Assembly (NCBI RefSeq): GCF_000400735.1
Contig: NZ_KE007376.1
Coordinates: 1-42,854, forward strand
Length of the DNA: 42,854 nt
From: Acinetobacter tandoii DSM 14970 = CIP 107469
Lineage (GTDB): Bacteria; Pseudomonadota; Gammaproteobacteria; Pseudomonadales; Moraxellaceae
Direction: 5' to 3'
Under the pieces are notes generated by a model that ran no database searches, was not told the DNA's origin, and was given only the letters and a program-made list of their open reading frames with translations. Each line of letters starts with the position of its first letter. Within the stretch, counting starts at the first letter, position 1. The position numbers and the translations under genes are program-made. This document shows positions 21,727 through 30,277 of this stretch, one piece after another.

Positions 21727-23136
21727 TTGACAAACCACTCGAATGAACATAATTCACCCCCTAACTCAATCAGTAGATTAAGACGAGTCCGTCATCGCTT
21801 TAGTCTACTGGCAGATAAGGCTGAAGATGATGAAATAGAACGTCGAATTCGTGACGGGATCGAGCTATCAGGGGCGATTCCCTGGATTCTCATCTTCGCC
21901 ATTTTTATTGCATCCGTCGGATTAAATATTAATTCAACCGCTGTGGTGATTGGAGCCATGCTGATTTCCCCACTCATGGGACCGATTATGGGGGTAGGGC
22001 TGGGTGTAGCAGTTTATGATTTTAAACTGGTGAAACGTGCACTTTTCAATCTGGGTATTGCAACACTGATCAGTCTGGTCGTATCAACCCTATATTTCTC
22101 GATATCACCACTCGATAATGCACAATCCGAACTTTTATCACGGACTAGCCCAACAGTTTGGGATGTGCTTATCGCATTATTCGGTGGATTGGCAGGGATC
22201 ATTGGGGTCACCCGAGAAGAAAAGTCGAATGTTATTCCAGGGGTGGCGATCGCTACCGCATTGATGCCACCTGTTTGTACCGCCGGATTTGGTATTGCGA
22301 CCGAACAGTGGAGCTTTGTCGGTGGCGCACTATATTTATATACTATCAATTGTGTGTTCATCAGCTTGGCAACTATTATCGGTATCTGGATTTTAAGGTT
22401 AAAGCCACATAGTTTTGCTGACGAAAAAGTCGAAAGACGTGTGAAGCTGTCATTGCTGATGATTGCGATTGTAACCGCAATTCCGAGCGCCTATCTGGCA
22501 ACCAAATTAGTGAATGAAGAAGTCTTTAAATCCAATGCCAACAAATTCATTACACAAGAATTTACCTTCAAAGATACACAAGTCGCCAGTTCAAAAATTG
22601 ATAGCAAAACACGTACGATTGAGTTGGCTCTGGTCGGTTTGCCATTAAGTCAGGCCACATTGCAGAATATTGAGGGAAGACTTGCTGTTGCACAGCTTGA
22701 AGGAACTAAAATTATTGTTCATCAAACCAGCGATAATAAGGTGGATGTGACTGCCTTGAAGTCTGGATTACTGAGTGATTTGTATTTGAATGGACAAGAG
22801 GCCCTACGTCAAAAGGATGAACAGGTAAAACAGTTACAGCAAGAACTGAAGGAAAAAAATGCCTTATTTACCAATGCAGATGATATTTTTGCCGAACTGC
22901 GTGCACAGTATCCAAGCGTAACCTCAGTCTTTCTTGGACAGGGCATTGATTTACCAACTGTTGCCAATCAAAAGCAAATACTTCAACTCAGCGTGAGAAC
23001 ATCTGAACCACTATCTAGTGAAGATAAAGTGCGAATAGAAAATTGGTTCAAGGTTAGAATGAAGACGGATGCTGTACTATTAAATTTTTTGGTAAATCAA
23101 GATATTGTTAATCAAAAAGATAGCAGTTCAAACTAA
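21727..23136 (+). CDS. DUF389 (TIGR00341-type) integral membrane protein
   Basis: 469 residues from a TTG start (an ATG eight bases upstream hits a stop at once; GTAGGAT is the ribosome site). The N-terminal half has about six membrane spans with the family hallmark MLISPLMGPIMGVGLGVAVYD, followed by ALFNLGIATLISLVVSTLYF, GGLAGIIGVTREEKSNVIPG and ATALMPPVCTAGFGIA. The C-terminal half (from about 250) is soluble with a coiled coil (EALRQKDEQVKQLQQELKEK). The biochemical function of DUF389 proteins is not established. It is divergent from mtlD and convergent with the betT/mscS remnants. Confidence 0.85.
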   Translation: MTNHSNEHNSPPNSISRLRRVRHRFSLLADKAEDDEIERRIRDGIELSGAIPWILIFAIFIASVGLNINSTAVVIGAMLISPLMGPIMGVGLGVAVYDFKLVKRALFNLGIATLISLVVSTLYFSISPLDNAQSELLSRTSPTVWDVLIALFGGLAGIIGVTREEKSNVIPGVAIATALMPPVCTAGFGIATEQWSFVGGALYLYTINCVFISLATIIGIWILRLKPHSFADEKVERRVKLSLLMIAIVTAIPSAYLATKLVNEEVFKSNANKFITQEFTFKDTQVASSKIDSKTRTIELALVGLPLSQATLQNIEGRLAVAQLEGTKIIVHQTSDNKVDVTALKSGLLSDLYLNGQEALRQKDEQVKQLQQELKEKNALFTNADDIFAELRAQYPSVTSVFLGQGIDLPTVANQKQILQLSVRTSEPLSSEDKVRIENWFKVRMKTDAVLLNFLVNQDIVNQKDSSSN

Positions 23137-23168
23137 TACTTGTTAATTTGAACTGCTATGTAGATTGT

Positions 23169-23748
23169 TTAATTACGGACTACATTTAAAAAATACAAGT
23201 GGCGTTCGTATTGATCAATAATGTCCTGGAGTAAATCTTCTTGTGTCCATTCCATGACATTGTAGTTTTTCCCCCCTTCTTTTAGAAAAACTTCCGCTTT
23301 GTAATATTTCTGAGAGAGGCTACTTTCGTCATCGAGCATAAAACTCGGAGCTCGTGTTTCAGTAGCCACGACTTGATAGATGAAGTTGATTTCATTTTGA
23401 TGATCTACTTTCAGTAATAGCCCCCCATCAACCTCACGGATTGAAACATCCAGATTCCGGCGCTGAAATTCATGTTTTATGTTCTGAAAAGCCTGATGAA
23501 CATTCTGATGAATATAGGCCGTTACTTCGGCTTTAGAATGTGGGTAATGCATAATTAAACCTAGACGCTGTTGCCAGCTTCTTGGGTTTTGTATAGCTCG
23601 TGGTGTGATCCTAGCACTTTGTAGGGCCTGTACTTTTAAGACATCTAAACGTAGTGCCTTGATTAACCCCCAGCACAATAACAGCATAATGAAAGTAAAA
23701 GGCAAGGCACTCATGATCACTGCAGATTGCAAGGCACTTATGCAAGGA
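23169..23748 (-). pseudogene. betT: BCCT-family choline transporter BetT, C-terminal fragment
   Basis: Reads SALQSAVIMSALPFTFIMLL, the last transmembrane segment of a BCCT transporter, and then the long cytoplasmic tail typical of BetT: YYKAEVFLKEGGKNYNVMEW, TQEDLLQDIIDQYERHLYFL. In BetT this tail is involved in osmotic activation of choline uptake. About 11 transmembrane segments are missing upstream. The upstream DNA instead encodes an MscS-type N-terminus in a different frame, so the fragment cannot be expressed as a transporter. Start shown is the junction. Confidence 0.8.
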
Positions 23749-24114
23749 GATATCAATGACATCACCATCTGCATTTAGTGATGGCATTTCAATCCAATCA
23801 CCAATACGCACCATGTCATACGAAGAAATTTGTACAGATGCGACTAAAGACAAGATGGTATTTTGAAACACCAGCATCAATACGGCTGCCATTGCTCCAA
23901 AACCTGCCAGTAAAGTAAACACATCTTTATCTAGGAACGTGCCAATAATCATCAGGACACAGACCACATAAATAATCAGTTTTACTAACTGCAGGTATCC
24001 TTTAATAGGTTTGTTTCTAGATTTAGGATTACGCTGATAAATCAGGTTAAAAATATTGAGAAATTCTGATATTGCCAGTGCAATAGTCAAGAATATAAAA
24101 GCCTGTGTGCCCAT
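23740..24114 (-). pseudogene. MscS-family mechanosensitive channel, N-terminal fragment
   Basis: The frame from ATG 24114 reads MGTQAFIFLTIALAISEFLN, a second span LIIYVVCVLMIIGTFLDKDV, the pore-lining helix LLAGFGAMAAVLMLVFQNTI and VRIGDWIEMP of the MscS beta domain, ending DGDVIDIS. There the similarity stops and the frame continues for 40 codons of out-of-frame betT sequence. MscS-like channels release solutes on hypo-osmotic shock. The cytoplasmic cage is missing, so a functional channel is unlikely. Confidence 0.8.
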
Positions 24115-24178
24115 TTGCAGAGTGCTGATTAAGGTTTTTTAAACGTACTTTTAAAAGTGCTTTTATCTGTGCTATAGT

Positions 24179-24196
24179 CCTATTGTTGAATAGGAG
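24179..24196 (+). promoter_or_regulatory. Hairpin over the ribosome site of the toxin-antitoxin operon
   Basis: CCTATT, loop GTTG, AATAGG: the downstream arm overlaps the AGGAG Shine-Dalgarno sequence at 24192-24196, six bases before the ATG at 24202. It could be a protein operator or limit translation. Confidence 0.45.
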
Positions 24197-24201
24197 TACC
24201 T

Positions 24202-24663
24202 ATGAATTCTGATGCTATCTGGACTGAAACTGAAGAATCTCGTTTGAAACGAGAGGATGAAGTTCGTATACAGAAACTCAGACGTCTATTTGATTTAATG
24301 GATGAAAGAGAGGAAGCGGAGGAAGTAGCTGAAGCTAAATTAGGAAAAGCTCTAAGGGTACTTTCATGGTCCGATTTTGAAGACCTAGATGTATGTCCTG
24401 GGCTAGAGGCTCTAGAAGAGCAAGCACTTTCTGGTCGTATTGCAGCGTATCATCAATGTGTAGACTCCACTGAGCAACATCGTAAATGGTTAAAGGCATT
24501 TCGTTCAGCAATGCCTTACCTTGCGAAGATGCTGCTAGTTACTGATGCCTCCTTGTTTATCAGATTGAGATCCACATTGGACCGGTATGCTGAAATTAGC
24601 TATCCGAACCTACTCGTAATGATTCAACCCAAACTCCAAACACTAAATTCTATAGAGGCTTAA
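24202..24663 (+). CDS. Hypothetical protein in front of a toxin-antitoxin pair
   Basis: 153 residues, not recognised. The N-terminal 60 residues are highly charged and helical (ESRLKREDEVRIQKLRRLFD, MDEREEAEEVAEAKL), the rest is a mixed helical domain (GRIAAYHQCVDSTEQHRKWL). It has a strong ribosome site (AGGAG) and ends two bases before the antitoxin gene, so the three genes form one operon. Being first suggests a regulator or chaperone for the pair, but nothing in the sequence proves it. Confidence 0.7.
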   Translation: MNSDAIWTETEESRLKREDEVRIQKLRRLFDLMDEREEAEEVAEAKLGKALRVLSWSDFEDLDVCPGLEALEEQALSGRIAAYHQCVDSTEQHRKWLKAFRSAMPYLAKMLLVTDASLFIRLRSTLDRYAEISYPNLLVMIQPKLQTLNSIEA

Positions 24664-24665
24664 CT

Positions 24666-24914
24666 ATGACTCAATTAATCCATGCACGAATGACTGCAAG
24701 TATTACTGAACTCAAAAAGAGCCCGATGGATACAGTGTTGGCAGGCAAAGGCGAACCTGTCGCAATCCTCAATCGTAATACACCAGCGTTTTACTGTGTT
24801 CCGGCTGATCTGTATGAAACGATGATGGAACAACTAGAAGACCTGGAACTGAATAAGATTGCAGATGCTCGTGCGAATCAGAAACGCATTCGAGTAAATA
24901 TTGATGACCTATAA
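24666..24914 (+). CDS. Phd/YefM-type antitoxin (StbD-like)
   Basis: 82 residues. The N-terminal pattern ARMTASITELKKSPMDTVLA, then GEPVAILNRNTPAFYCVPAD, is the Phd/YefM DNA-binding fold; the C-terminal helix (EQLEDLELNKIADARANQKR) would bind the toxin. It represses the operon and neutralises the downstream RelE/ParE-fold protein. Its last codons overlap the toxin start by 11 bases. The combination resembles StbDE/YefM-type plasmid stability pairs. Confidence 0.88.
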   Translation: MTQLIHARMTASITELKKSPMDTVLAGKGEPVAILNRNTPAFYCVPADLYETMMEQLEDLELNKIADARANQKRIRVNIDDL

Positions 24915-25191
24915 GTTAGACTTTTTAGAAGAAGCATTAGCAGAATGGAATAAGCTGAATCCAAGTATTAAGCAGCCATTGAAGAAAAAGTTGATCAAGG
25001 TTTTGGAGAATCCTCGTATTCCCAAGAATAAGCTGTCAGGGCATCCTAACCGCTACAAGATCAAGCTTCGCAGCATTGGTTATCGTCTGGTTTATGAAGT
25101 CATTGATGATGAGGTAGTTGTCATCGTGATTGCTGTAGGCAGACGTGAAAACAATGCCGTCTATGATGATGCAAACTCTCGTCATTCATAA
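24904..25191 (+). CDS. RelE/ParE-superfamily toxin (StbE-like)
   Basis: 95 residues from ATG 24904 (the in-frame TTG at 24901 is less likely). The fold signature is present: YKLDFLEEALAEWNKLNPSI, KNKLSGHPNRYKIKLRSIGY, RLVYEVIDDEVVVIVIAVGR. The arginines and final GRRENNAVY region match RelE-type mRNA interferases of the StbE/YoeB-near group, which cut mRNA at the ribosome. The gene overlaps the antitoxin gene. A terminator with an inner hairpin follows at 25200-25252. Confidence 0.88.
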   Translation: MTYKLDFLEEALAEWNKLNPSIKQPLKKKLIKVLENPRIPKNKLSGHPNRYKIKLRSIGYRLVYEVIDDEVVVIVIAVGRRENNAVYDDANSRHS

Positions 25192-25199
25192 ATGATGTA

Positions 25200-25252
25200 A
25201 TGCCCATAAGCAGATAGTGTCTATGAAAACACTCATGTTTATGGGCATTTTT
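25200..25252 (+). terminator. Rho-independent terminator
   Basis: TGCCCATAA and TTATGGGCA (25201-25209 and 25239-25247) enclose a second small hairpin (GTGT/ACAC) and are followed by TTTTT. Confidence 0.75.
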
Positions 25253-25355
25253 GATGTAGATAATCTTCGATTAGGTAGTAGTAAATTACAACTATTTTGA
25301 AATCAATAAACAACTATTATGAAACCAAAACGAAATCAATTTATAGGCAGGACAT

Positions 25356-26660
25356 TTACTTCACACAAAGCAGTTGATCCCATTTAAAGTAGTTCTGTGT
25401 TAGCCGATTTCGTGACATATTCCATGTTCTGTTCGGCATTAAACTCGCGCCCAAGGCAATCTTGGTTTTGCCATACTTAAGATGAATCGCTTCAAGGGAA
25501 TCCATCAAGGCATTACTGACTTCGATGCGCTTCATGTCGGTAAACATGTCATACACAGGACTTGCCTTTGGTTCGAGACACGTCAGAATCACGCCACATT
25601 TCTTGAATGCTATATCCTTTGCATACAGGCCATCAATCATCGCTGTAGCGAGTTTAGAGAGCACCAACAGGTTGTCGGTAGGTTCTGGTAAAGCCAAGGA
25701 TAAAGACTTGTTGTAGAAGGGCTTTGAGCTATCAAATGGGTTTGATTGTACGAAACCAATCAAACAACCACACAACAGATTATCATCTCTCAGTCTGCTA
25801 ACCGCATCCATTACATATAGCGACATAGCCTCCTTGAGATCATCAATATGGTAGATGCGTTGACCAAAAGAACGACTAGCAATGATTTGCTTCTTTGCAG
25901 GTGGCGTATGTTCCAGTTCAATGCAAGCAATTCCATGGAGTTCCAATAAGGTTCTGTGCATCACTACAGAAAATTGGTCCCTGATCATCAGAGGGGAAGC
26001 CAAGACAAAATCCATAACTGAATGAATCCCCAGGCTGTTGAGCTTCTTGGAATGCTTTCGGCCTATGCCCCAGATTTCACCAACATCTATGGCTTGATGC
26101 AGAGTTTCAGCAGAGCATGGATCCATTGAAACCAAGTTGCAAACACCATTGAAGTAAGCGTTCTTCTTGGCAATATGGTTCGCTAGTTTCGCTTCAGTCT
26201 TTGAGCGTCCAATGCCAATACATACAGGTAAACCAAGCCAAGAAAACACACGCTGACGAATCTGATGGGCATATTCAGTCAAGTCGTAATTCCCTGAATG
26301 AGCTGTCAGATCCAGAAAGCACTCATCAATTGAGTAAATCTCCTGCTCTTTGGGAGATACGAAATCTGATAGGATTTTCATGAATCTGCGAGACATTTCT
26401 GCATACAGTGCATAGTTGCTTGATAGCACCTGCACCTGATGCTGCTCTACGATGTCCTTGATCTGAAAGAGAGGAACACCCATCTTGATGCCCAAGTCCT
26501 TGGCTTCCTGAGATCGAGCTACAGCACAGCCATCATTGTTGGATAGCACAATGACAGGCTTATTGTTCAAACTTGGGTTAAAGATGCGTTCACAACTGAC
26601 ATAGCAGTTGTTGATGTCTACTAAAGCGTAGATCTTCTGGTGAGATGCTTGCATGAGCAT
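25356..26660 (-). CDS. umuC: DNA polymerase V catalytic subunit UmuC
   Basis: 434 residues, full-length Y-family polymerase for error-prone bypass of DNA lesions. The N-terminus has the metal-binding VDINNCYVSCERIF and NNDGCAVARSQEAK; the palm carries YSIDECFLDLT, and the helix-hairpin-helix region contains GIGRSKTEAKLANHIAKKN and GEIWGIGRKHSKKL. The C-terminal little-finger region and the UmuD'-binding tail follow. It lies 15 bp downstream of umuD on the same strand, so they form an operon. Acinetobacter strains often carry several umuDC copies, including on plasmids. Confidence 0.95.
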   Translation of the reverse strand: MLMQASHQKIYALVDINNCYVSCERIFNPSLNNKPVIVLSNNDGCAVARSQEAKDLGIKMGVPLFQIKDIVEQHQVQVLSSNYALYAEMSRRFMKILSDFVSPKEQEIYSIDECFLDLTAHSGNYDLTEYAHQIRQRVFSWLGLPVCIGIGRSKTEAKLANHIAKKNAYFNGVCNLVSMDPCSAETLHQAIDVGEIWGIGRKHSKKLNSLGIHSVMDFVLASPLMIRDQFSVVMHRTLLELHGIACIELEHTPPAKKQIIASRSFGQRIYHIDDLKEAMSLYVMDAVSRLRDDNLLCGCLIGFVQSNPFDSSKPFYNKSLSLALPEPTDNLLVLSKLATAMIDGLYAKDIAFKKCGVILTCLEPKASPVYDMFTDMKRIEVSNALMDSLEAIHLKYGKTKIALGASLMPNRTWNMSRNRLTQNYFKWDQLLCVK

Positions 26661-26675
26661 GAAACCAATAAAGTA

Positions 26676-27254
26676 TTAACGCTTTCTGAATGGCTTGATA
26701 ACAAAAGTCACTACACCCCAAATCACCATTTCCTGCCCATCCTTTAGATGAATGTCAGAATACTCAGGGTTCTCTGCTTTAAGCCAACGGTTATCATCAC
26801 CCTCAATCATGAGACGTTTTACAGTGAACTCATTGTCGATCAGTGCAATCACGATGTCTTCATGCTTGGCTTCAATGCTCCGGTCTACAATCAGTTCATC
26901 ATCAATCTCAATACCTGCATCTCTCATGGAAAGTGAAGCTACTTTCACAACGAAGGTTGCAGCTTCATTTTTGATGAGGTGTTCATTCATGTCCAAAGTT
27001 TTGTCGATATAGTCCTGGGCAGGAGAAGGGAAACCAGCAGCAACCTTTTCTGAAGCCAAAGGAATATGCATAAGTGTTGTAGGATCTACAAGCGTGATGG
27101 ATGTCACATCATTGAAGCTTTGCTTCTCTGCCTCGTTGAGGTAATTCCTGATCTCTATGATTTTGGATACAGGTACTCTTATCGTTTTTGTAGGCTCATT
27201 ATATTTGAGCTTTCTACCGGAACCTTCTCGGCTTCCCCCACGACTATTGCTCAT
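26676..27254 (-). CDS. umuD: UmuD-like S24 self-cleaving protein
   Basis: 192 residues, longer than E. coli UmuD (139) and close to the extended Acinetobacter forms. A basic leader (GGSREGSGRKLKYNEPTKTI, resembling a DNA-binding arm) precedes the S24 peptidase domain. The cleavage site is A73-G74 (VAAGFPSPAQDYID), the nucleophile S109 (SLSMRDAGI) and the general base K146 (FTVKRLMIEGDDNRW). After RecA-promoted self-cleavage UmuD' joins UmuC. In A. baumannii the related UmuDAb also acts as a repressor of DNA-damage genes; whether this copy does is unknown. An inverted repeat lies directly upstream. Confidence 0.92.
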   Translation of the reverse strand: MSNSRGGSREGSGRKLKYNEPTKTIRVPVSKIIEIRNYLNEAEKQSFNDVTSITLVDPTTLMHIPLASEKVAAGFPSPAQDYIDKTLDMNEHLIKNEAATFVVKVASLSMRDAGIEIDDELIVDRSIEAKHEDIVIALIDNEFTVKRLMIEGDDNRWLKAENPEYSDIHLKDGQEMVIWGVVTFVIKPFRKR

Positions 27255-27268
27255 GACTCATCTACTTT

Positions 27269-27291
27269 TTTGATTTTGTGACGTAATCAAA
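27269..27291. promoter_or_regulatory. Inverted repeat upstream of umuD, candidate DNA-damage operator
   Basis: TTTGATT, nine bases, AATCAAA, centred about 25 bp upstream of the umuD ATG. Its place in the promoter and symmetry fit a LexA-like or UmuDAb-like repressor site; the match to known sites was not tested. Confidence 0.45.
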
Positions 27292-27508
27292 TATATGACT
27301 GAATGTATTACAGATTCAAGACCATTTCGATGAGTGGCGAATAAACCTTATGGTTCCCATAAAGGCTACTGCAAATTTTCCCGCATTATCGCCACCTCAC
27401 TGGAGGTATACGACAATTAATGTCATCTGCATGCTTACGCACGCATAGATAATTGGTTAGTATTCAATTAACAAATATTAGATAAGCTATTCATTGCAGG
27501 ATGATTTT

Positions 27509-29056
27509 ATGGCTCGTGCTCCAAAGCAAACCAAACAAGAACCCTTAGAAGTCGTTCTGTGGAAAACAGCAGACAAACTTCGTAAGAACATTGATGCGGC
27601 GGAATATAAGCACGTAGTGCTTGGCTTAATTTTTCTGAAGTATATTTCGGATTCTTTCGATGTCCATTTCCAAAATTTAGAACAGGGTGAGGGTGAGTTT
27701 GCAGGAGCTGACCCTGAAGACCGTGATGAATACACGGCATACAACGTCTTCTTTGTTCCAGAGAATGCACGTTGGTCATTCCTGTTAAACCAAGCCAAAC
27801 AGCCTAACATCGGGAAGCTCGTTGATGAGGCAATGGAAGCCATCGAGAATGACAACCCTCAATTGAAGGGTGTACTTCCTAAAGTCTATGCACGTCAGAA
27901 TCTCGATCCTACGAGCCTAGGAGAGCTGATTGACCTGATTGGTAACATTGCACTAGGCGATGCGAAATCGCGCTCTGCAGACGTTCTAGGGCATGTATTC
28001 GAGTACTTCCTTGGTGAGTTCGCTTTAGCTGAAGGCAAGCAAGGCGGGCAGTTCTACACGCCTAAATCTATTGTGAGCCTATTGGTCAATATGCTTGAAC
28101 CATACAAAGGACGTGTATTCGATCCTTGCTGTGGTTCGGGTGGTATGTTCGTACAGTCCGAGAAGTTCGTAGAATCGCATCAGGGCTTAGTCGATGACAT
28201 CTCCATCTATGGACAAGAGAGTAACCAAACGACTTGGCGATTAGCCAAAATGAACTTAGCGATTCGTGGCATCAACTCAGAGCATGTGAAATGGAACTCT
28301 GAGGGTTCATTCCTGAACGATGCACACAAAGACCTAAAAGCGGATTACATCATTGCTAACCCACCATTCAACGTCTCTGACTGGAGTGGTGACTTACTTA
28401 AAGAAGATGCTCGTTGGTCATTGGGTGTACCACCTGCAGGTAATGCCAACTTCGCATGGATGCAACACTTCCTGTATCACATGAGTCCTAAAGGTCAGGC
28501 AGGTGTAGTCCTTGCGAAAGGTGCATTGACCTCTAAGACCAGTGGTGAAGGTGAGATTCGTAAAGCCTTGGTTTCTGAAGCCAATGTGATTGACTGTATT
28601 GTGAATCTACCTGCCAAGCTGTTCTTGAATACTCAGATTCCTGCTGCTTTATGGTTTATGCGTCGGGATCGTGTTGGTTCAACCCAATACAAAGATCGTA
28701 GCAATGAAATCCTATTCATTGATGCTCGTAACTTAGGTCATCTCATTAACCGCAGAACCAAAGTATTGTCTGATGAAGACATCAAGCTGATTACTGACAC
28801 TTACCACAATTGGAGAAACCAAGAGGGTGAGTATGAGGATGTTGCTGGCTTCTGTGCATCTGTACCACTTGAAAAAGTGGCAGAGCTTGATTATGTACTC
28901 ACCCCAGGTCGTTATGTTGGTTTAGCTGATGATGAAGATGAGTTCGACTTTAAGGAACGCTTTACAAGCTTAAAGGCAGAGTTTGAAGGACAGCTTGCAG
29001 AGGAAGCTAAGCTCAATCAAGCAATTGCTGAAAACTTGGCAAAGGTGATTGTATGA
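27509..29056 (+). CDS. hsdM: Type I restriction-modification methyltransferase subunit HsdM
   Basis: 515 residues from ATG 27509 (AGGA ribosome site; an upstream TTG at 27494 is less likely). The N-terminal HsdM helical domain (LWKTADKLRKNIDAAEYKHV) is followed by the N6-adenine methyltransferase: AdoMet motif FDPCCGSGGMFVQS and catalytic ANPPFNVSDW. It methylates adenine at the site chosen by HsdS. Its stop overlaps the hsdS start (ATGA). No hsdR is found in the window on either side; the neighbours are umuD and an LRAT-like gene, so this is either an orphan methylase or relies on an hsdR elsewhere. Confidence 0.95.
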   Translation: MARAPKQTKQEPLEVVLWKTADKLRKNIDAAEYKHVVLGLIFLKYISDSFDVHFQNLEQGEGEFAGADPEDRDEYTAYNVFFVPENARWSFLLNQAKQPNIGKLVDEAMEAIENDNPQLKGVLPKVYARQNLDPTSLGELIDLIGNIALGDAKSRSADVLGHVFEYFLGEFALAEGKQGGQFYTPKSIVSLLVNMLEPYKGRVFDPCCGSGGMFVQSEKFVESHQGLVDDISIYGQESNQTTWRLAKMNLAIRGINSEHVKWNSEGSFLNDAHKDLKADYIIANPPFNVSDWSGDLLKEDARWSLGVPPAGNANFAWMQHFLYHMSPKGQAGVVLAKGALTSKTSGEGEIRKALVSEANVIDCIVNLPAKLFLNTQIPAALWFMRRDRVGSTQYKDRSNEILFIDARNLGHLINRRTKVLSDEDIKLITDTYHNWRNQEGEYEDVAGFCASVPLEKVAELDYVLTPGRYVGLADDEDEFDFKERFTSLKAEFEGQLAEEAKLNQAIAENLAKVIV

Positions 29057-30231
29057 GCGAGTGGTTAAGTGGGAATCTCGGAGATATTGCTGATATCGTA
29101 ATGGGACAATCACCAACAGGCGAATCAGTCAATACCAATGGATTAGGGGTACCTTTGTTAAATGGTCCAACTGAATTTACGATTAGGTATCCTAAAGCTG
29201 TTCAATTCTCAACTGATCCTAAAAGATTTAGCAAAGTTAATGACATACTGTTTTGCGTTCGTGGTTCAACCACAGGGCGAATGAATTGGGCTGATGAAGA
29301 CTATGCAATTGGTCGTGGTCTAGCTGCCATTAGGCACAAGCAGGGGGAAGAGTATCGTTACTTTGTAAAAGCTATTCTCGATTACTACCTTGATACTATG
29401 TTGGCTTCAGCGTCAGGTTCAACTTTCCCGAATGTCTCAAAAGATCAGTTAAACGAGCTTGAGATAAGCTATCCATCCTTCCCTGAACAAAAAGCCATAG
29501 CCTCAATCCTTTCATCATTGGATGACAAGATTGACTTACTGCATCGTCAGAACAAGACCTTGGAAGCCATGGCTGAAACACTATTTCGTCAGTGGTTTAT
29601 TGAGGAAGCGAAAGAGGATTGGGAGGAAGTAACTCTAGCTGATGTTTGTACTCGTATCACTGATGGATCTCATAGTAGTCCTGCATCGGTTGAGGATGGG
29701 TATCCAATGGCTTCGGTAAAAGATATGTATGATTGGGGTATTAATCAGTCTACATGTCGCAAAATCTCTAAAGAAGATTACGAGGTTTTAGTACAGGCAG
29801 ATTGTAAGGCATTACAAGGTGACATCCTAATAGCTAAAGATGGTAGTTATCTAAAACATGTCTTCCTTATGGAGGAGAGCTTAGATGTCGTCTTATTATC
29901 GTCTATTGCTATGTTGAGACCAAATGGTCAATACCACCCTATGCTTTTAACCTTATTCTTGAAACTAGATTCAACCCATGAGTTGATGCAAAACATCGTC
30001 ACTGGGGCTGTGATTCCAAGGATTGTCTTAAAAGACTTTCGTAAGTTTCCAATACAATTACCACCCAAAGATTTACAGGATAAAGCAGTCAAGATCGTTA
30101 AACCAATATTTGAAAAATGTTGGGAAAACAACCGACAAATCCAAACACTAGAAAACCTAAGAGATACGCTTCTACCAAAGCTCATGAGCGGTGAAGTCAG
30201 AGTCCAACACCAAACAGAACAAATTGCATAA
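29053..30231 (+). CDS. hsdS: Type I restriction-modification specificity subunit HsdS
   Basis: 392 residues with two target-recognition domains and two conserved helical spacers. TRD1 begins WLSGNLGDIADIVMGQSPTG and ends before the spacer FPEQKAIASILSSLDDKIDL (about 150-190); TRD2 begins DVCTRITDGSHSSP and ends before LQDKAVKIVKPIFEKC and the terminal helix LENLRDTLLPKLMSGEV. Each TRD reads one half of a bipartite site. The gene is complete and overlaps hsdM by four bases. Confidence 0.93.
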   Translation: MSEWLSGNLGDIADIVMGQSPTGESVNTNGLGVPLLNGPTEFTIRYPKAVQFSTDPKRFSKVNDILFCVRGSTTGRMNWADEDYAIGRGLAAIRHKQGEEYRYFVKAILDYYLDTMLASASGSTFPNVSKDQLNELEISYPSFPEQKAIASILSSLDDKIDLLHRQNKTLEAMAETLFRQWFIEEAKEDWEEVTLADVCTRITDGSHSSPASVEDGYPMASVKDMYDWGINQSTCRKISKEDYEVLVQADCKALQGDILIAKDGSYLKHVFLMEESLDVVLLSSIAMLRPNGQYHPMLLTLFLKLDSTHELMQNIVTGAVIPRIVLKDFRKFPIQLPPKDLQDKAVKIVKPIFEKCWENNRQIQTLENLRDTLLPKLMSGEVRVQHQTEQIA

Positions 30232-30277
30232 TATTGCGGTGAAGTCATTTGATGGCTTCACCTTAAGGGAGAGCATT

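Noticed and set aside
30191..30277. Longer N-terminus for the LRAT-like protein
   Set aside because: It overlaps hsdS in another frame; ATG 30278 has a strong ribosome site and starts directly at the first domain.
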